Below the pieces are notes generated by a model. It was given only the letters and a program-made list of their open reading frames with translations. It was not told the origin of the DNA and made no database searches. A stretch of DNA of 64,000 nucleotides from Zygaena filipendulae. Its lineage: Eukaryota; Arthropoda; Insecta; Lepidoptera; Zygaenidae. Shown in pieces: positions 11,673-24,600 of this stretch (positions within the stretch are counted from its first letter, which is position 1; each line of letters starts with the position of its first letter). Made by a program: the position numbers and the translations under genes. The stretch spans positions 248,001 through 312,000 of the forward strand of contig OU015672.1 of the NCBI GenBank assembly GCA_907165275.2, in the 5' to 3' direction.

Positions 11673-14600
11673 GTGAGGAGATGGTGCCTTCCTCGACGGG
11701 TTGGGCTCGTGTTATTGGTGTGACGGAAGCAGTTTATCGGAACCGGAGCCGCCGTCGGAGAGAGTGCTGCAGAAGAGAGATGCAGTGTCAATCGTCATCC
11801 TTAAAATGAAATCATCGGTAGATATCCTTATTATAAAATAAAGTCCTGCGCCGCGTCTCTCTGTGTGTCTGAATGCGTGAAACACAAAAACGACTGAACG
11901 GATTTTGATGCGGTTTTCACCAGTAGATAGAGTGATTCAAGAGGAAGGTTCATACGTATAGTTTATCCTGGAATGCTCGCGGAAATTCCGTAATTACGGT
12001 AGGCGAAACGTTTTTCTATTAAGTTATGACTTAGCCTATCACCCGGTTCTGGCTTGACGTCGATTTACGGGACATCCTGTATATCAATGCAAACTGGAAA
12101 GAACTTCGTGTTTTAAGGACACTTTCGTATAATAATAATTAATTACTTTTCAAACAATAACCAAATACAAACTGTTACGCCAACCAAACAGTATAAGTAC
12201 TTACCTAATTGCGCCCAGAGATTTTGACGACTTTCAATAATTGAAATAATTATTCGTAAATCGAGTTCGCTTCGCTGTTATTGCAAACTTTATGGGGAGG
12301 TTTTAATGTTATCATGAAAACTTGTGGGTTTCCGTTGACCCGCTTCCCTCTGTAATTTTGTGGGTGAATTAGTCGCAGTAACAAGCGATGATCGTCGGTA
12401 TTTGACGATAGGTAATATTTAACTTTTAAACTAGTATATGCTAACTAGCTGTTCTCCGCGGTTTCACCCGCGTTAGTTTCGAAGATCCCGCGGATATTCC
12501 GATATTATAGTACTTCCTTCCCTATATTTTTTTCTGTACCTACCGAAACCTACCTTAGTACGGGTAGGCTGCACAATGCAAAATTTGATGTAGTTTCTTC
12601 CGCGTTAATTTCGGAGTTCCCGTGGGAATCCGGGATAAAAAGTAACCTATGTCCTTCTCTGTACCTAGGGAATGCAATCTCGTCTCGCCGAGATCCCGAT
12701 CTCGCGAGATCCCGGCCATATTTAACGAGATTGTATCTCGTCAAATTTCGTGCGAGATCTCGCGAGATAACGAGATTGACAAATGTAGCGTGACAACGTG
12801 TATTTCATAGCGCGGCTGCGCGCGAACTGAATCCTGGCCGGCCGTGCGGCCGCGCCTGGCGCGGACACAGGACAAGAGGGGTAGGCGGGCTTGCGGGGGA
12901 CGAGGTCCGGCTCATTTTGCAAGGCTGCGCGCGTGCGTTTGTTTACAATTGCAACGAAATAATTTGTTTTGGAGACAGTTTTGTGTTTTAATTAGTTTCG
13001 CAGAAATATTACACTACAATTACAACTACCAACCATGTCAAAAGTGTACAGTGAATATAAAAGTTCTTTAGAAGTATGGAAACATTGTTTACGCGATCAA
13101 GATGGACTCACTGCAAAGTGCAAACTGTGTGCGAAGATTTTGAAAACTAAAGACAAAGACCATTCTACAAAAGGCTTACATACACACTTGAAGTCTATAC
13201 ATCAGATAGATACTAAAAAAAGTGTTGAGGTTGAGATGCAGGCAAACGATGGTGCTTCCGGGCCATCAGCATCAAACTCTTCGGCTTCCGAACCAGCTCC
13301 AGCCGAAAATACTCTTCAGCAAGAGCAACCTTTGCCTTTGACTGCCCCATCATCAAAATCAACAAAAAAGAGAAAAATTACGGATCATTTTCATAGTGAA
13401 GATAATTCAAAGGAGATGAAAGTGTCAAGGATGGTTGCTAAAGACGGTTTACCATTTCGTGTGTTTTGTACCTCGCAAGACCTGAGAGACCTTTTTAGTG
13501 CTGCAGGATACAAATTACCAACATCTCCTAATTCAATTAAACTTATGGTGATGAATTATGGAATGACCTTAAAGTTAAAAGACTAAATATAGATAATTAT
13601 TGTTTTGTTACCAATATTGTACGAATTTGAACTGATTAGCTACAATAGGTATAATAATTATAGACGTGAACAAATGTTATTAGAGTTAGAGACAAAATAA
13701 TAAGTACTCTGTTGATTTTTAAAATAAAACTTACATTATTTTTTTTTTTAAGCAACGCAGTTTCTATTTAATTACATATCATGTCAATTACTAGTTCTTA
13801 AAACAAGCATTTGCATATGTTTTAATTGCGAATCTCCCAATCTCGCGAGATCCCGTAATTTGCGAGATCTCGCGAGACTGGGTTTTGAGTCTCGCGAGAT
13901 CTCGCTAGGCGGAAATCTCGTACGAGATTGCATTCCCTATCTGTACCCCTGACAACGTGTATGCAAAATTTGGTGGTAATCGGTTGAGCCGCTTAGCCGT
14001 AAAAGGGTAACAAACAAACAAACTCACTTTTGCATTTATAATAATATTAGTAAGGATTGTAGCAGAACACTAAACTACTACAATAGCTAAAGAAACAATA
14101 CGAACCAACGATATCCTAAACCTAACTTTAAAGAAAAAGACACAACTAATATTCTAAATGCACATTGTGAGTTTGTTTGTTATGCTTTCACGTGCAAACT
14201 GCTCAGTCGATAATCATGAAATTTTGCATATACGATGTCAGGGGCACAGAACAGGTTATATACCTAGTAGGTACCCATTGTTACCGTTTCATCTTCGCAC
14301 TTCCTGCCATATTATTTGTAAAGTATTACTAAGCTAAAGTTCTTTCTAAAAATCCATCGTTAACCTACCTACTATGATTGCAAAATGGATTACAATAACT
14401 AACTGCTATCACTAATTTAATAAGTTATGACAAGTAGCATTATGCTGAGCCGGGATATTTTTTGTTAGCAATAATGTTACATAATTTTTAATAAGTCCCG
14501 ATAGAAAAAACTTTTTAAAAATTTTTTTTGATAAAACAAGCAATGCCATGCTTTCAAATTGAGTTGCAAGATTCCACCCGTACAAACATAGTTACATACA

Positions 14601-17600
14601 TACAATGGGCATGTTGACTAATTTTTATTTTGTAGTCCGTCTTGTAGATTATTAAAAAATATTGGACACGTATTTTTTCTTTTTTTACGTAATCAAAAAA
14701 TAACGGCGATATATTGAGTTGAAATTTCGGGTGACGTCACTATTCTGACAGTTTGTGTGGCGGTTTTGTGGTTAGTGACGTCACGACCCCCTCATCCTAA
14801 ACTTTAATGCGCTTTATCTCTGTATATTTTAATTTATTTAAAAAAGCAAAAAATACGTGTCTATTGTTTTTTTATTTTCTAACTGACGGACTAATTAGAA
14901 TTTTGATTTTCAATAGTAGTCAACATCCCTATTGCAAGTTAAATGAAAGCTTTTAATTAGGCTTCTTGTGCATTAAGCGTATTGTGTTTGAATACGTCAT
15001 TTCCTTTCTATTTTTACTCCCTTGCTTTCTTTCTTTCTTTCTTTCTTTCTGTAATGTCTCCTTGGTTCGTCTCCCACCAGGCAAGGGCGTGGTGAACCGC
15101 GGGGACTCGCTGCGCTCGCGCCGGTCGCGCTCCAACACCTCGGTGGCGTCCAGCGCTTCCAGCACCGAAGCCGTCACCAGGGCCTCGGCGCCTTGCTCGC
15201 TCGCCTCCTCCAGGTCTGTTCTGACTTCCTTACTTATCCTTACTATCATAAATGTGAAAGTGAGTTTGTTTGTTTGTTACGCTTTCATGCTTTAACGGTT
15301 CAACCGATTATCATGAAATTTTGCATACATATTGTCATGCATTTTTTGTATAGAGATGGACATAGGGTACTTTTATCCCGGAATTCCCCCGGGAACTCCG
15401 AAATTAACGCAGGGGAGAAGCTATTCATCGATACTGCCCGCAAGCATACAGTGGAGTCGTAGTACCAAAATCACTTAAAACGCTGGGTTGGGTTCTTATA
15501 TAGCCTCGACAGATATTCTACTATATCTGTTTGAGGAAGAAGTCTATACCTTATACACACAAAGTGTTGGTGGTATTGTATGATATGGATTTTTTTACTT
15601 TTGTATATCTAGAAAAACGTCCAGTTCTGAATGGTTCTAGAACTTAAACAATTTTCAGTGAGCCTTTGTTGTAGCTTTCCGGCACATTCTCTTTTGTATA
15701 GCTATCGGACACACCGCCAACCCGTTCCACCCAGAGCACTGTCATAAGACTCATAAGGGATAGAAGGACAGAAGGACGGAAGGATGACAGGATGAGAGGA
15801 CATAAAATGAGTTAATTATAACTTCTTCTTCTTGCTTCAAGTAATTTGAATTCTGCTTTGATATTTCCTGCCCAGTCAATCGTTCGCTCATTGCCTCCAT
15901 CCGAGTTATTATTTTAATAACACTTCACAATGAAATTTACGTACTGCCTTTGAATAGAGATTTTTCTTTTTCTTTTTAAAGAGCACACTTCGTTTGTTTT
16001 TGTTAAATGTAGCGCGAATAATAAGTCAACGTCTCGTTTGTGTGCACTCGGGGGTGAGGGGTGAGAGCGAATCGTGTTGTTTGAACGCCGATGTGACGCA
16101 GACTCGATAGACTAGAGCAGCATATTTACCCCGTTAATGCCACAAATAATGTAAATGTGAGAATTTGTAGTTGGATTCTTGTGATTCTATCACAGTTGAA
16201 AGGTCTAACCGCTAACGCATTTGGATCGAGTTTATCTTACGATAAGAGGATATTATTGTCTTTGACGAATGCTTGAGGACGCTGATGGTTAGTTAAGATT
16301 AGGCACTTATGGTTTTAATACTTCAGTAGGTATAAAGGTTTACAAGGTTTCTTGGTAAGTACCTAATTGGCCAATTTAATACATGAAATCTCTTGATAGT
16401 TTAGTTTGGTGCTAATAATCATTTGCTACAATGCTTAGAATTCCAAAAACCCTTTTCCTTTTAGTTTAATATCAAAGGGGCTATTATGTAACCTTTGTTT
16501 CTATCATTTTCCGGTTGCAATCAAAAACATGGCGGTTTTGCGATTACAATATGCACGTTTTGACACCTACAATATCTAACAATTAACCAAAATAAACATA
16601 GGCAGGTACTGCAAACGTTGGAGCTGTCTAAACATTTATTATTTATTTTTATTTATTTATTTATTTATTTCAAAAACCACATAATCCTTACAGGCTAACC
16701 TAATGCGATTATATGACTACCTACTTTGAGTATTTGGCTTACAAATTAACACACACAAAGTTATTTTTGTGAATTATATTTTTGATTGAAACTGAAATAC
16801 GATAGAAATAAAAGTTACATAATTGCCCTGCTGATCTTTGTTTAGAGAAAATATAAAGAAACTGAGTTCAGTTATTTTTGTATAGTTTGTTAAATATGTT
16901 TACGCCATAAAAGCTACTAAAGTCCTTGTTTAGCTGCATGCTATATTTTCAAAATGTATCAGAGGACTCAGGAAATTATGTCATTTCCAAATTTACAGTT
17001 TTGGGAATATTGTGGAAAATATATTTGGGGAGCCAGTCAAAAAAAGTTTCTCAGGTTACAGGTTCTAACTTTCTTTGCGAGCCATTCCAGTTAATTTATT
17101 TTCTCTGTGCTCGCAGGGATTCGTCCGCGGGTCTGAGTACATACCGGGTGCTGGTGGTGGGGGGCGCTGGCGTCGGCAAGTCCAGCCTCATCGGCCAGTT
17201 CATGACCTCCGAGTACCTGCATGCCTACGACACCAGTATAGGTGGGTAGGCATTGTCCACGACATTACATAAAGAAGGTTGTGTCATTGTGTGTGATATT
17301 TTATTATTTTACGCGAACGGAACTAGCCCTCATTGTCAGTCTAGCGGTCATCATTCTTTTTCTTCTTAGGGCAATCTATCTCGATTTATCACATTTAATT
17401 CCGCCATTGTACCTATTTTTAGCAATTAAAGTAATTATGGCCAATGACAGTGTTAGATTGTTCCCCAAGATAAAACACGATTCACTCTCGAAGAGCAACT
17501 TCTTTCTTGGAAAACAAAATGGCTGCTGAACGGTGGTAAAAATATCGAACAAATACGCGACAGGCGTCCACTCGCTACGACCCACAAATTAACTAGACTT

Positions 17601-20600
17601 ATGCTACGACCTCCACCGGTCAACAATATAATTTTTTTATAAATCTTAATACATAAAACCAGACGTTCAGTTGATAAACATGCCAAAGTAATGTGATAGG
17701 TACCTACCTATATATTGCTACCAAAGAGAATATAATCACTGACAAAAGACGTCATTTTGTCTTGGACAAAAGCAGCGGAGTGCAAACGGAGCTTTTTGGT
17801 AATCCTGTGTGTCTCTAGATAAAGAAAGAAGGAAGTTTACTGGTTATATTTTGGACTAACTGACTTAAATCATTCTTTGTAACTGTCCACTGTTTTGTCG
17901 AGTGAATAGTGTGCCTAGTTAGCCAAGTCGCACAGAAGATGAGATGCGTTGAAATCCCGAGACTGAACTATGGAGTTAATAAGTTATTTTTCCTGCCTTC
18001 CAGAGAGCGGCAGAAAGTATTTCCCCTCATAATGAAAGCTATTCGGATGTGCTTTTCCAGTAATTTGTCTGTAATTCAATTCTTTTGCTGACAGACGACG
18101 AGTCCGGTGAGAGATCGGTATGTGTCCTGCTAGCTGGTGAAGAGTCGGAGATCACATTCTTGGACTCACCTCCAGACCACGTGGTGGTAAGTAGCCTTCC
18201 ACATCAATGCTTCTGATCTTGGAACAGGGACCCGATTGAACCCCACACAACACGTCATTTCTTCACTTTTAAATTGTTTTCTTAATAATTTTCTTTTATT
18301 TTATACTAGCTGTGCCCCGCGGTTTCACCCGCGCAAAAGGTTTTTAAAAACAACAACTTTTTTCCCGACATCCGATTTCAATGAAACAAAACGTATATGT
18401 AGCTCCAGACTAAGCTTAATCCACCTGTGAAAACCGCATAACTATCGGTTCAGTAAATGCGGAGATTATCGCGAACAGACAGACAGAAAAGAATTTTAAA
18501 AACTTTTTTTTGGGCTTGGTCGAGGTCGAGGTCGAGGTCTTTTATCACCCCTCTCAATTTTAGGTAAAAATATTCAATTTACAGAATCGCGGATTCTGCT
18601 CTTTTATTATAGTATAGAAGATAGAAGATATTATAGATGCCTAAATTTTGGGGACCATATACCTTTTTACCTAGTGTTTTATTTTATTTATTTTTTAAGC
18701 CCCATTCACAAGAGCAACAGCTACGTTGGTACAAATCGAGGCTTAGTTTGTTTGTACTAGGCAGTCTTTACAACGAGGAAACAGCGTGGTACACTGTTTG
18801 GATATTTTTCGTCTGCTTGATTGATTGAGACACTGCACAGTGCACAAAGATGGTTGAATAACTAACTATCTTCAGCAGCAGTTTACTCATTGCCTACTGA
18901 TCTACGTAAATATAAGATAACCAGAAATAGTACATTGTTATCCTAGGGGTGAAAGTCTTTCTCCCGAGGATAACACTGTGCTTTTCATTACGAATGCAAG
19001 GAAAGTCAAAATAAAAATAGGAATTAGCTAAAGAAAAAATGAGTGAAGATCGGATAGTCGCTTGACACTTTCCCACCTATTTCTTTTTCTTTGGCCGGCT
19101 AGCTATTCAGCCAGTATTTTTTATTTACATTGTGGCGACCTAAAAAAAATATTTTCTTTAATTATTAAGTATTAATTAAAGAAAATAAAAAAATATAAAT
19201 AGGAATTAGCTTAAGAAAAAGTGAGTGAATTTTATTTTAATTAATACCTACTTAAACTTTACGTTATTTCAATTTTACATCGCGCTGGCTCTATAGAAAG
19301 TTGAAACATGGTTCAATAGAAATGTGAAAATAGACCTAGTTTTTTTTTTAATAATTTGACAGTTGTCAGTTGAAAGCGATTCTCCCTAGGGCTGAAAAGG
19401 GCTACTTTCAACCCGCTTCTCAGGCAACTTCAGACCTACTTTCCGAGCATGAGTAATGAAAAATATTTTGAAGCGTGAAAATGTTGAATGAATTCCATCG
19501 GGTAGGGTCTACCTTAGTATAATATTCATTTCTACCCGGTAGCCATTACACAATATGACGCATGGTTGCTGCCGTGTCTGGCGTCAATGGGTCAATCATT
19601 ATGTTGCTCTGGGGATCAATGGGGATGGGGGATCAATGGGGATTTGTTGCCTCGTGATGCCACGAGGTCGTAAGATGTCGCTCTGACTTGAATGGGGTTG
19701 CATTGGAGTCCTGTCCTCGGGCAGGCGGAGGGCTGCGCGCACGGCTACTGCGTGGTGTACTCGACGGCGGACCGCGGCAGCTTCGCGGAGGCGGAGCGCC
19801 GGCTGCAGGCGCTGTGGGCGGCGGGGCACACCGCGCGGCGCGCCGTCATACTGGTGGGGAACAAGGCCGACCTGGCCAGGTCGCGGGTCGTCAGCACCGA
19901 CGGTGAGCTCACTTTATCCTTTCTATAATCAGAGAATCCAAACTAACATTATAAATGTGAATGTGAGTTTGTTTGTTTGTTTGTTACGCTTTCACACCTT
20001 AACTGATCATCATGAAATTTGGTATACACGTTGTCAGGTATATAGAGAAGAACATTGGGTACTTTTTGTCCCGGAATTTCCGCGGGAAATCTGAAATCAC
20101 CGTGGGTGAAACCGTATCTATTGATGAAAACCGCATGAAAACCCATTCAGTGGCTAGAGTTTGAGTTTATCGCAAACAGACAGAGGAAGCAACTTCATTT
20201 TATACTATTTAAAGAAGAAGAAGAAGATATTTATTAAGTACTAGATGTGCCCCGCGGTTTCACTCGCATGAGTTTGAGTTTTGGGAATCCCACAGGAACT
20301 CCAAAGTAGCTTAAGTTTCTCCTAAGGACATCAGCAAATTAGCAGTGAAACTTCTGTCAAACTCGATCCAACCGTTTCGGAGATTCACCTGCGTAAGTTT
20401 CGGAATTCCCGCAGAACCTCCAAATTTCTTTTATAAAAACCTTGTCCTGACAATAAATAACACAAATTAACAAAAAAATTAAAACCGACTTCCAAAAACA
20501 CAAAACTAAAAATAAAAAACTAAAAATAACAAAATACCGATTTAATCCAAAAGACAAAAACACACGTAATATTATTATTGGTTTGTGCTACCACTGATCG

Positions 20601-21650
20601 GTTTGAATTCGGTGACAAGCCCACTGGTGTCTGCCCACTTGGGTTGTTCTGCTCACGAAGAGCTGGTGGTGGGAGTCGACTTAGCCCATCTTCCCCCTCC
20701 ATATTTGGCTTGTCACCGACTTCATACCGATCAGTGGTAGCACAAACCAATAATAATATTACGTGTGTTATTGTCTTTTGGATTAAATCGGTATTTTGTT
20801 ATTTTTAGTTTTTTATTTTTAGTTTTGTGTTTTTGGAAGTCGGTTTTAATTTTTTTGTTAAAATTTTGTTTATTTCTCACTTTTAAGTGACTTAGTTCGT
20901 AATTTCTCTAAGTTACAATAGCCTAATGTCAACTGCTCATCACCTTTTACAAAATATTACTTTTCCCGACGCAGGGACGTTAATTGTTGAGGAGTTCTCC
21001 TAGTGCTTCACCATCAGTTCCACTTCACCATATACATTGTGACGGGCATAAATTGTTTAGAAACCATATTAAAGTTAACGATTCGGAACCCGTGAAATAC
21101 CCATTATTGAGTAGTTCCGATGACCATCTGTGGTCTTCATCATCAGTTCCTCTTCTTCAAATTTTGCTTTCCGAAAGCAAAGAAACGTTTTACTATGAAA
21201 AATACAAAAATCGCTATAAGTGTTCCCATAATTTTTGAAGAGTTCCCTAGATTACTCCGAGATCCCATCATCAGATCTCGACTTGGTGACAATGGAATCA
21301 ATTTGGAAGTATCCCCTTTCAAACAAAAAAACAATTTTCGAAATCGCTTCAATCGGAACCCGTGAAATACGTATTATTTTTGAGTTGTTCCGATGACCAC
21401 CTGTGGTCTTCATCATCAGTTCCACTTCTTCAAATTTTGCTTTCCGAAAGCAAATGAACGATTTATTATCAAAAATACCCAAATCGCTATAGGTGTGCCT
21501 ATAATTTTTGAAGAGTTCCCTCGATTTCTCCAAGATCCCATCATCAGATCCCAACTTGGTGGCAATGGGACCTAATTGGGAGTATACCCTTTCAAACAAA
21601 AAAAGAATTTTTCAAATCGGTCCAACCGTCTTCGAGTAATCGGTGAACAT

Positions 21651-21688
<38 letters not shown>

Positions 21689-24600
21689 ATACATACAATC
21701 GAACATAGAACCTCCTCCTTTTTAGAAGTCGGTTAAAAAAGGTTTATCCAATTTGGTGCAGTCGTTAGCAAGTTATAAATACGGTTAGCAACACATTTGA
21801 CGATTCAGTTTTATTTATATAGATTAATTTTTCAGGGAATTTTTAGACTCGCTTCATTAGTTCAAGTGTTTATCTCTTACAAATAAACAAGTAACTTTCC
21901 TGTATAATTTTTTATTAGTTTTTATATCATATAGGTATAGAAAATAAGTAGGGACGACGTAAATAAATCAATGTTTCGTTTATTAATTTTCAACTAACAC
22001 AATTTATCCCTTGCCTACTTACTATCCGTGACCGCAGACCCTGACCGTGACCGATCGGGTATTTTTACCTTAAAATGTCAATATTATACCTAAATTGTAT
22101 CTATATTTGCTTATTCAATTGCCCATTGAGTATGGAGGTTTTCCCAAAACCAGCGGAAATTTAGGTAGGTACATACCTACTTAACTTGAAATAGGTACAC
22201 GAACGCATGCATGATTCCTAGGCGAGATTGTGATATTTACAAACAACTAGCTGTCGCCCGCGGCTCTGCTCGCACGTTTCACTTTCAATGTCGTACCATA
22301 GAATCTATACAAAATGCTTTGTCCTGAATGACAGATTGACGGATCAACGCACAGCCTAAACAGCTGATCGTAGAGACCTGAAACTTGGAGGGTGTGTTCT
22401 TTGTATGACGTAGGCATCCGACAAGAAAGGATTTTTGAAAATTCAACCCCTAAGGGGATGAAAAGGAGTTGCAAAGAGTGTATGGAACAATTCCAATTCA
22501 ATATAGTGATTATTATGAACCAATCCCTTTAGCCATTTTGACATAATATCTCAAGGAACGGTTTTACTATAGTTCCAGAGATTCTTCCGACAAACAAACT
22601 CACAAACTTTACCTCCTCATAATAGTAAATGCAGATTTGTATTTCTATACTAATATCATAAAGAGGTAGATTTTGTTGAGATTGTCACGTTATCTTGGGG
22701 GTAATCTCTGGATCTACTGAACCGATTTTGAAAATTCTTCTTTCACTTATAGGAAACTACAGTGAATCTGAGTTATATAGGGTACTTTTTATCCCGGAAT
22801 TCCCGCGGGAACTCCGAAATTACCGCGGGTGAAACCGCGGGGAACAGCTAGAAATGTAATAAATTGATCGTAATTAAAAAATTGCTTTATTTCAATGTAA
22901 TAATTATGATATTGTCCCAGTTGTTATTTAATTGCCTCCGCAGTCTCGAAAATGTTGATCCTTCAAATCTGCCATTTTCTCATTAATTTCATTTTAATTA
23001 ATTACAAATACAAGGTTGGTAAGGTTTTCTTTTTCGCGCTTTCTGCTCCAGCGGCCATTTTGTGTGGGTACGTAACCTAAATATCGAAACGGAATGTTAT
23101 AACGATTATTTTTCCGAAGATGAAGTAAAAAAGCAACCATTAATTATTACAACGCGGTGAATACAATATTTTCTTTAAACAAAACTATCACGTCATAAAT
23201 GAAAATAGAATTACTTTTATCACAGATAATAATGTCTAAGTAATACTATACCTAGCTTTTAGTTTTTTAACCCTCGCCGCAAAAACGACAGGGTGTTATA
23301 CCACAGATACGTGTCTGTGTGTCTGTCTATGCTATCGTAGCTCCCGACCGTATGAACCGATTTCGACGCGGTTTTCTTTGTTCGAAAGCCAAGTTAATCG
23401 AGATGGTTCTTAGCGTTGTTTCATTAAAATCGGTTCAGTAGTTCAGGAAATATTTGAGTATAACTATAGGTAGTATTCTTTGTGCTTTTTTGTTTGTTAG
23501 TCAATCATTGCCAGTTTCAAAGAATTGAGTGATGTTTGTAAACTTAGTTAATGAATTACACAATCGGTAAAATCGTAAAGCCCTTCTGTCAAAGTTGTTC
23601 TAAACACGTTTGTCATGCAAATATGGTAATATCCAGTTTGGAGCGTGACAATGATAGAAAACTCCCGCTTGTTTTTGTTGTGTTGTATAATTTGATTTGC
23701 AAATGAGGCCCTGAGAGTGGCAACGCGCAACGCTTGATAACCTATATTTTAATGGGCATGTTGACTAATTTTTATTTTTTAGTCCGTCTTGTAGATTATT
23801 AATAATTTTTAACAAAAAAATTAAAACCGACTTCCAAAAACACAAAACTAATAAAAACCTAAAAATAAAAAGCTAAAAATAACAAAATATCGAATTAATC
23901 CAAATGACAAAAACACACGTAATATTATTATTGGTTTGTGCTACCACTGATCGGTTTGAATTCGGTGACAAGCCCGCTGGTGTCTGCCCACTTGGGTTGT
24001 GCTCACGAAGAGCTGGTGGCGGGAGTCGACTTAGCCCATCTACCCCCTCCATATTTGGCTTGTCACCGACTTCATACCGATCAGTGGTAGCACAAACCAA
24101 TAATAATATTACGCGTGTTTTTGTCTTTTGGATTAAATCGCTATTTTGTTATTTTTAGCTTTTTATTTTTAGGTTTTTATTAGTTTTGTGTTTTTGGAAG
24201 TCGGTTTTGGGAAAAGCAATATTTTGTAAAAGGTGATGAGCAGTTGACATTAGGCTATTGTACCTTAGAAAAATTACGAACTAAACCTACATACTAGACA
24301 TATTTTTGTGCTGACGTTATTGGGTTTTTTTGGGAGTACCTACATATAATAGTACATTGTTATCCTAGGGGTGAAAGTAACTTATTTAGTCCCGAGACGG
24401 GGTTTGGCGCCCGAGCGTAGCGAGGGAGCCAATAGATCGAGGGACTAAATAAGTCTTTCTCCCGAGGGTAACACTGTGCTTTTCATTACGAATGCAAGGA
24501 AAGTCAAAATAAAAATAGGAATTAGCTAAAGAAAAAATGAGTGAAGATCGGATAGTCGCTTGACACTTTCCCACCTATTTCTTTTTCTTTGGCCGGCTAG

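Larger units (their letters stand above)
12441..14058 (+). repeat. CCCGCGG-family repeat split by the hAT element
   Basis: Left part 12441-12665 ends at ctctgtacc and right part 13940-14058 continues tctgtacccctgacaacgtg ... aataatattagtaagg. Confidence 0.8.
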
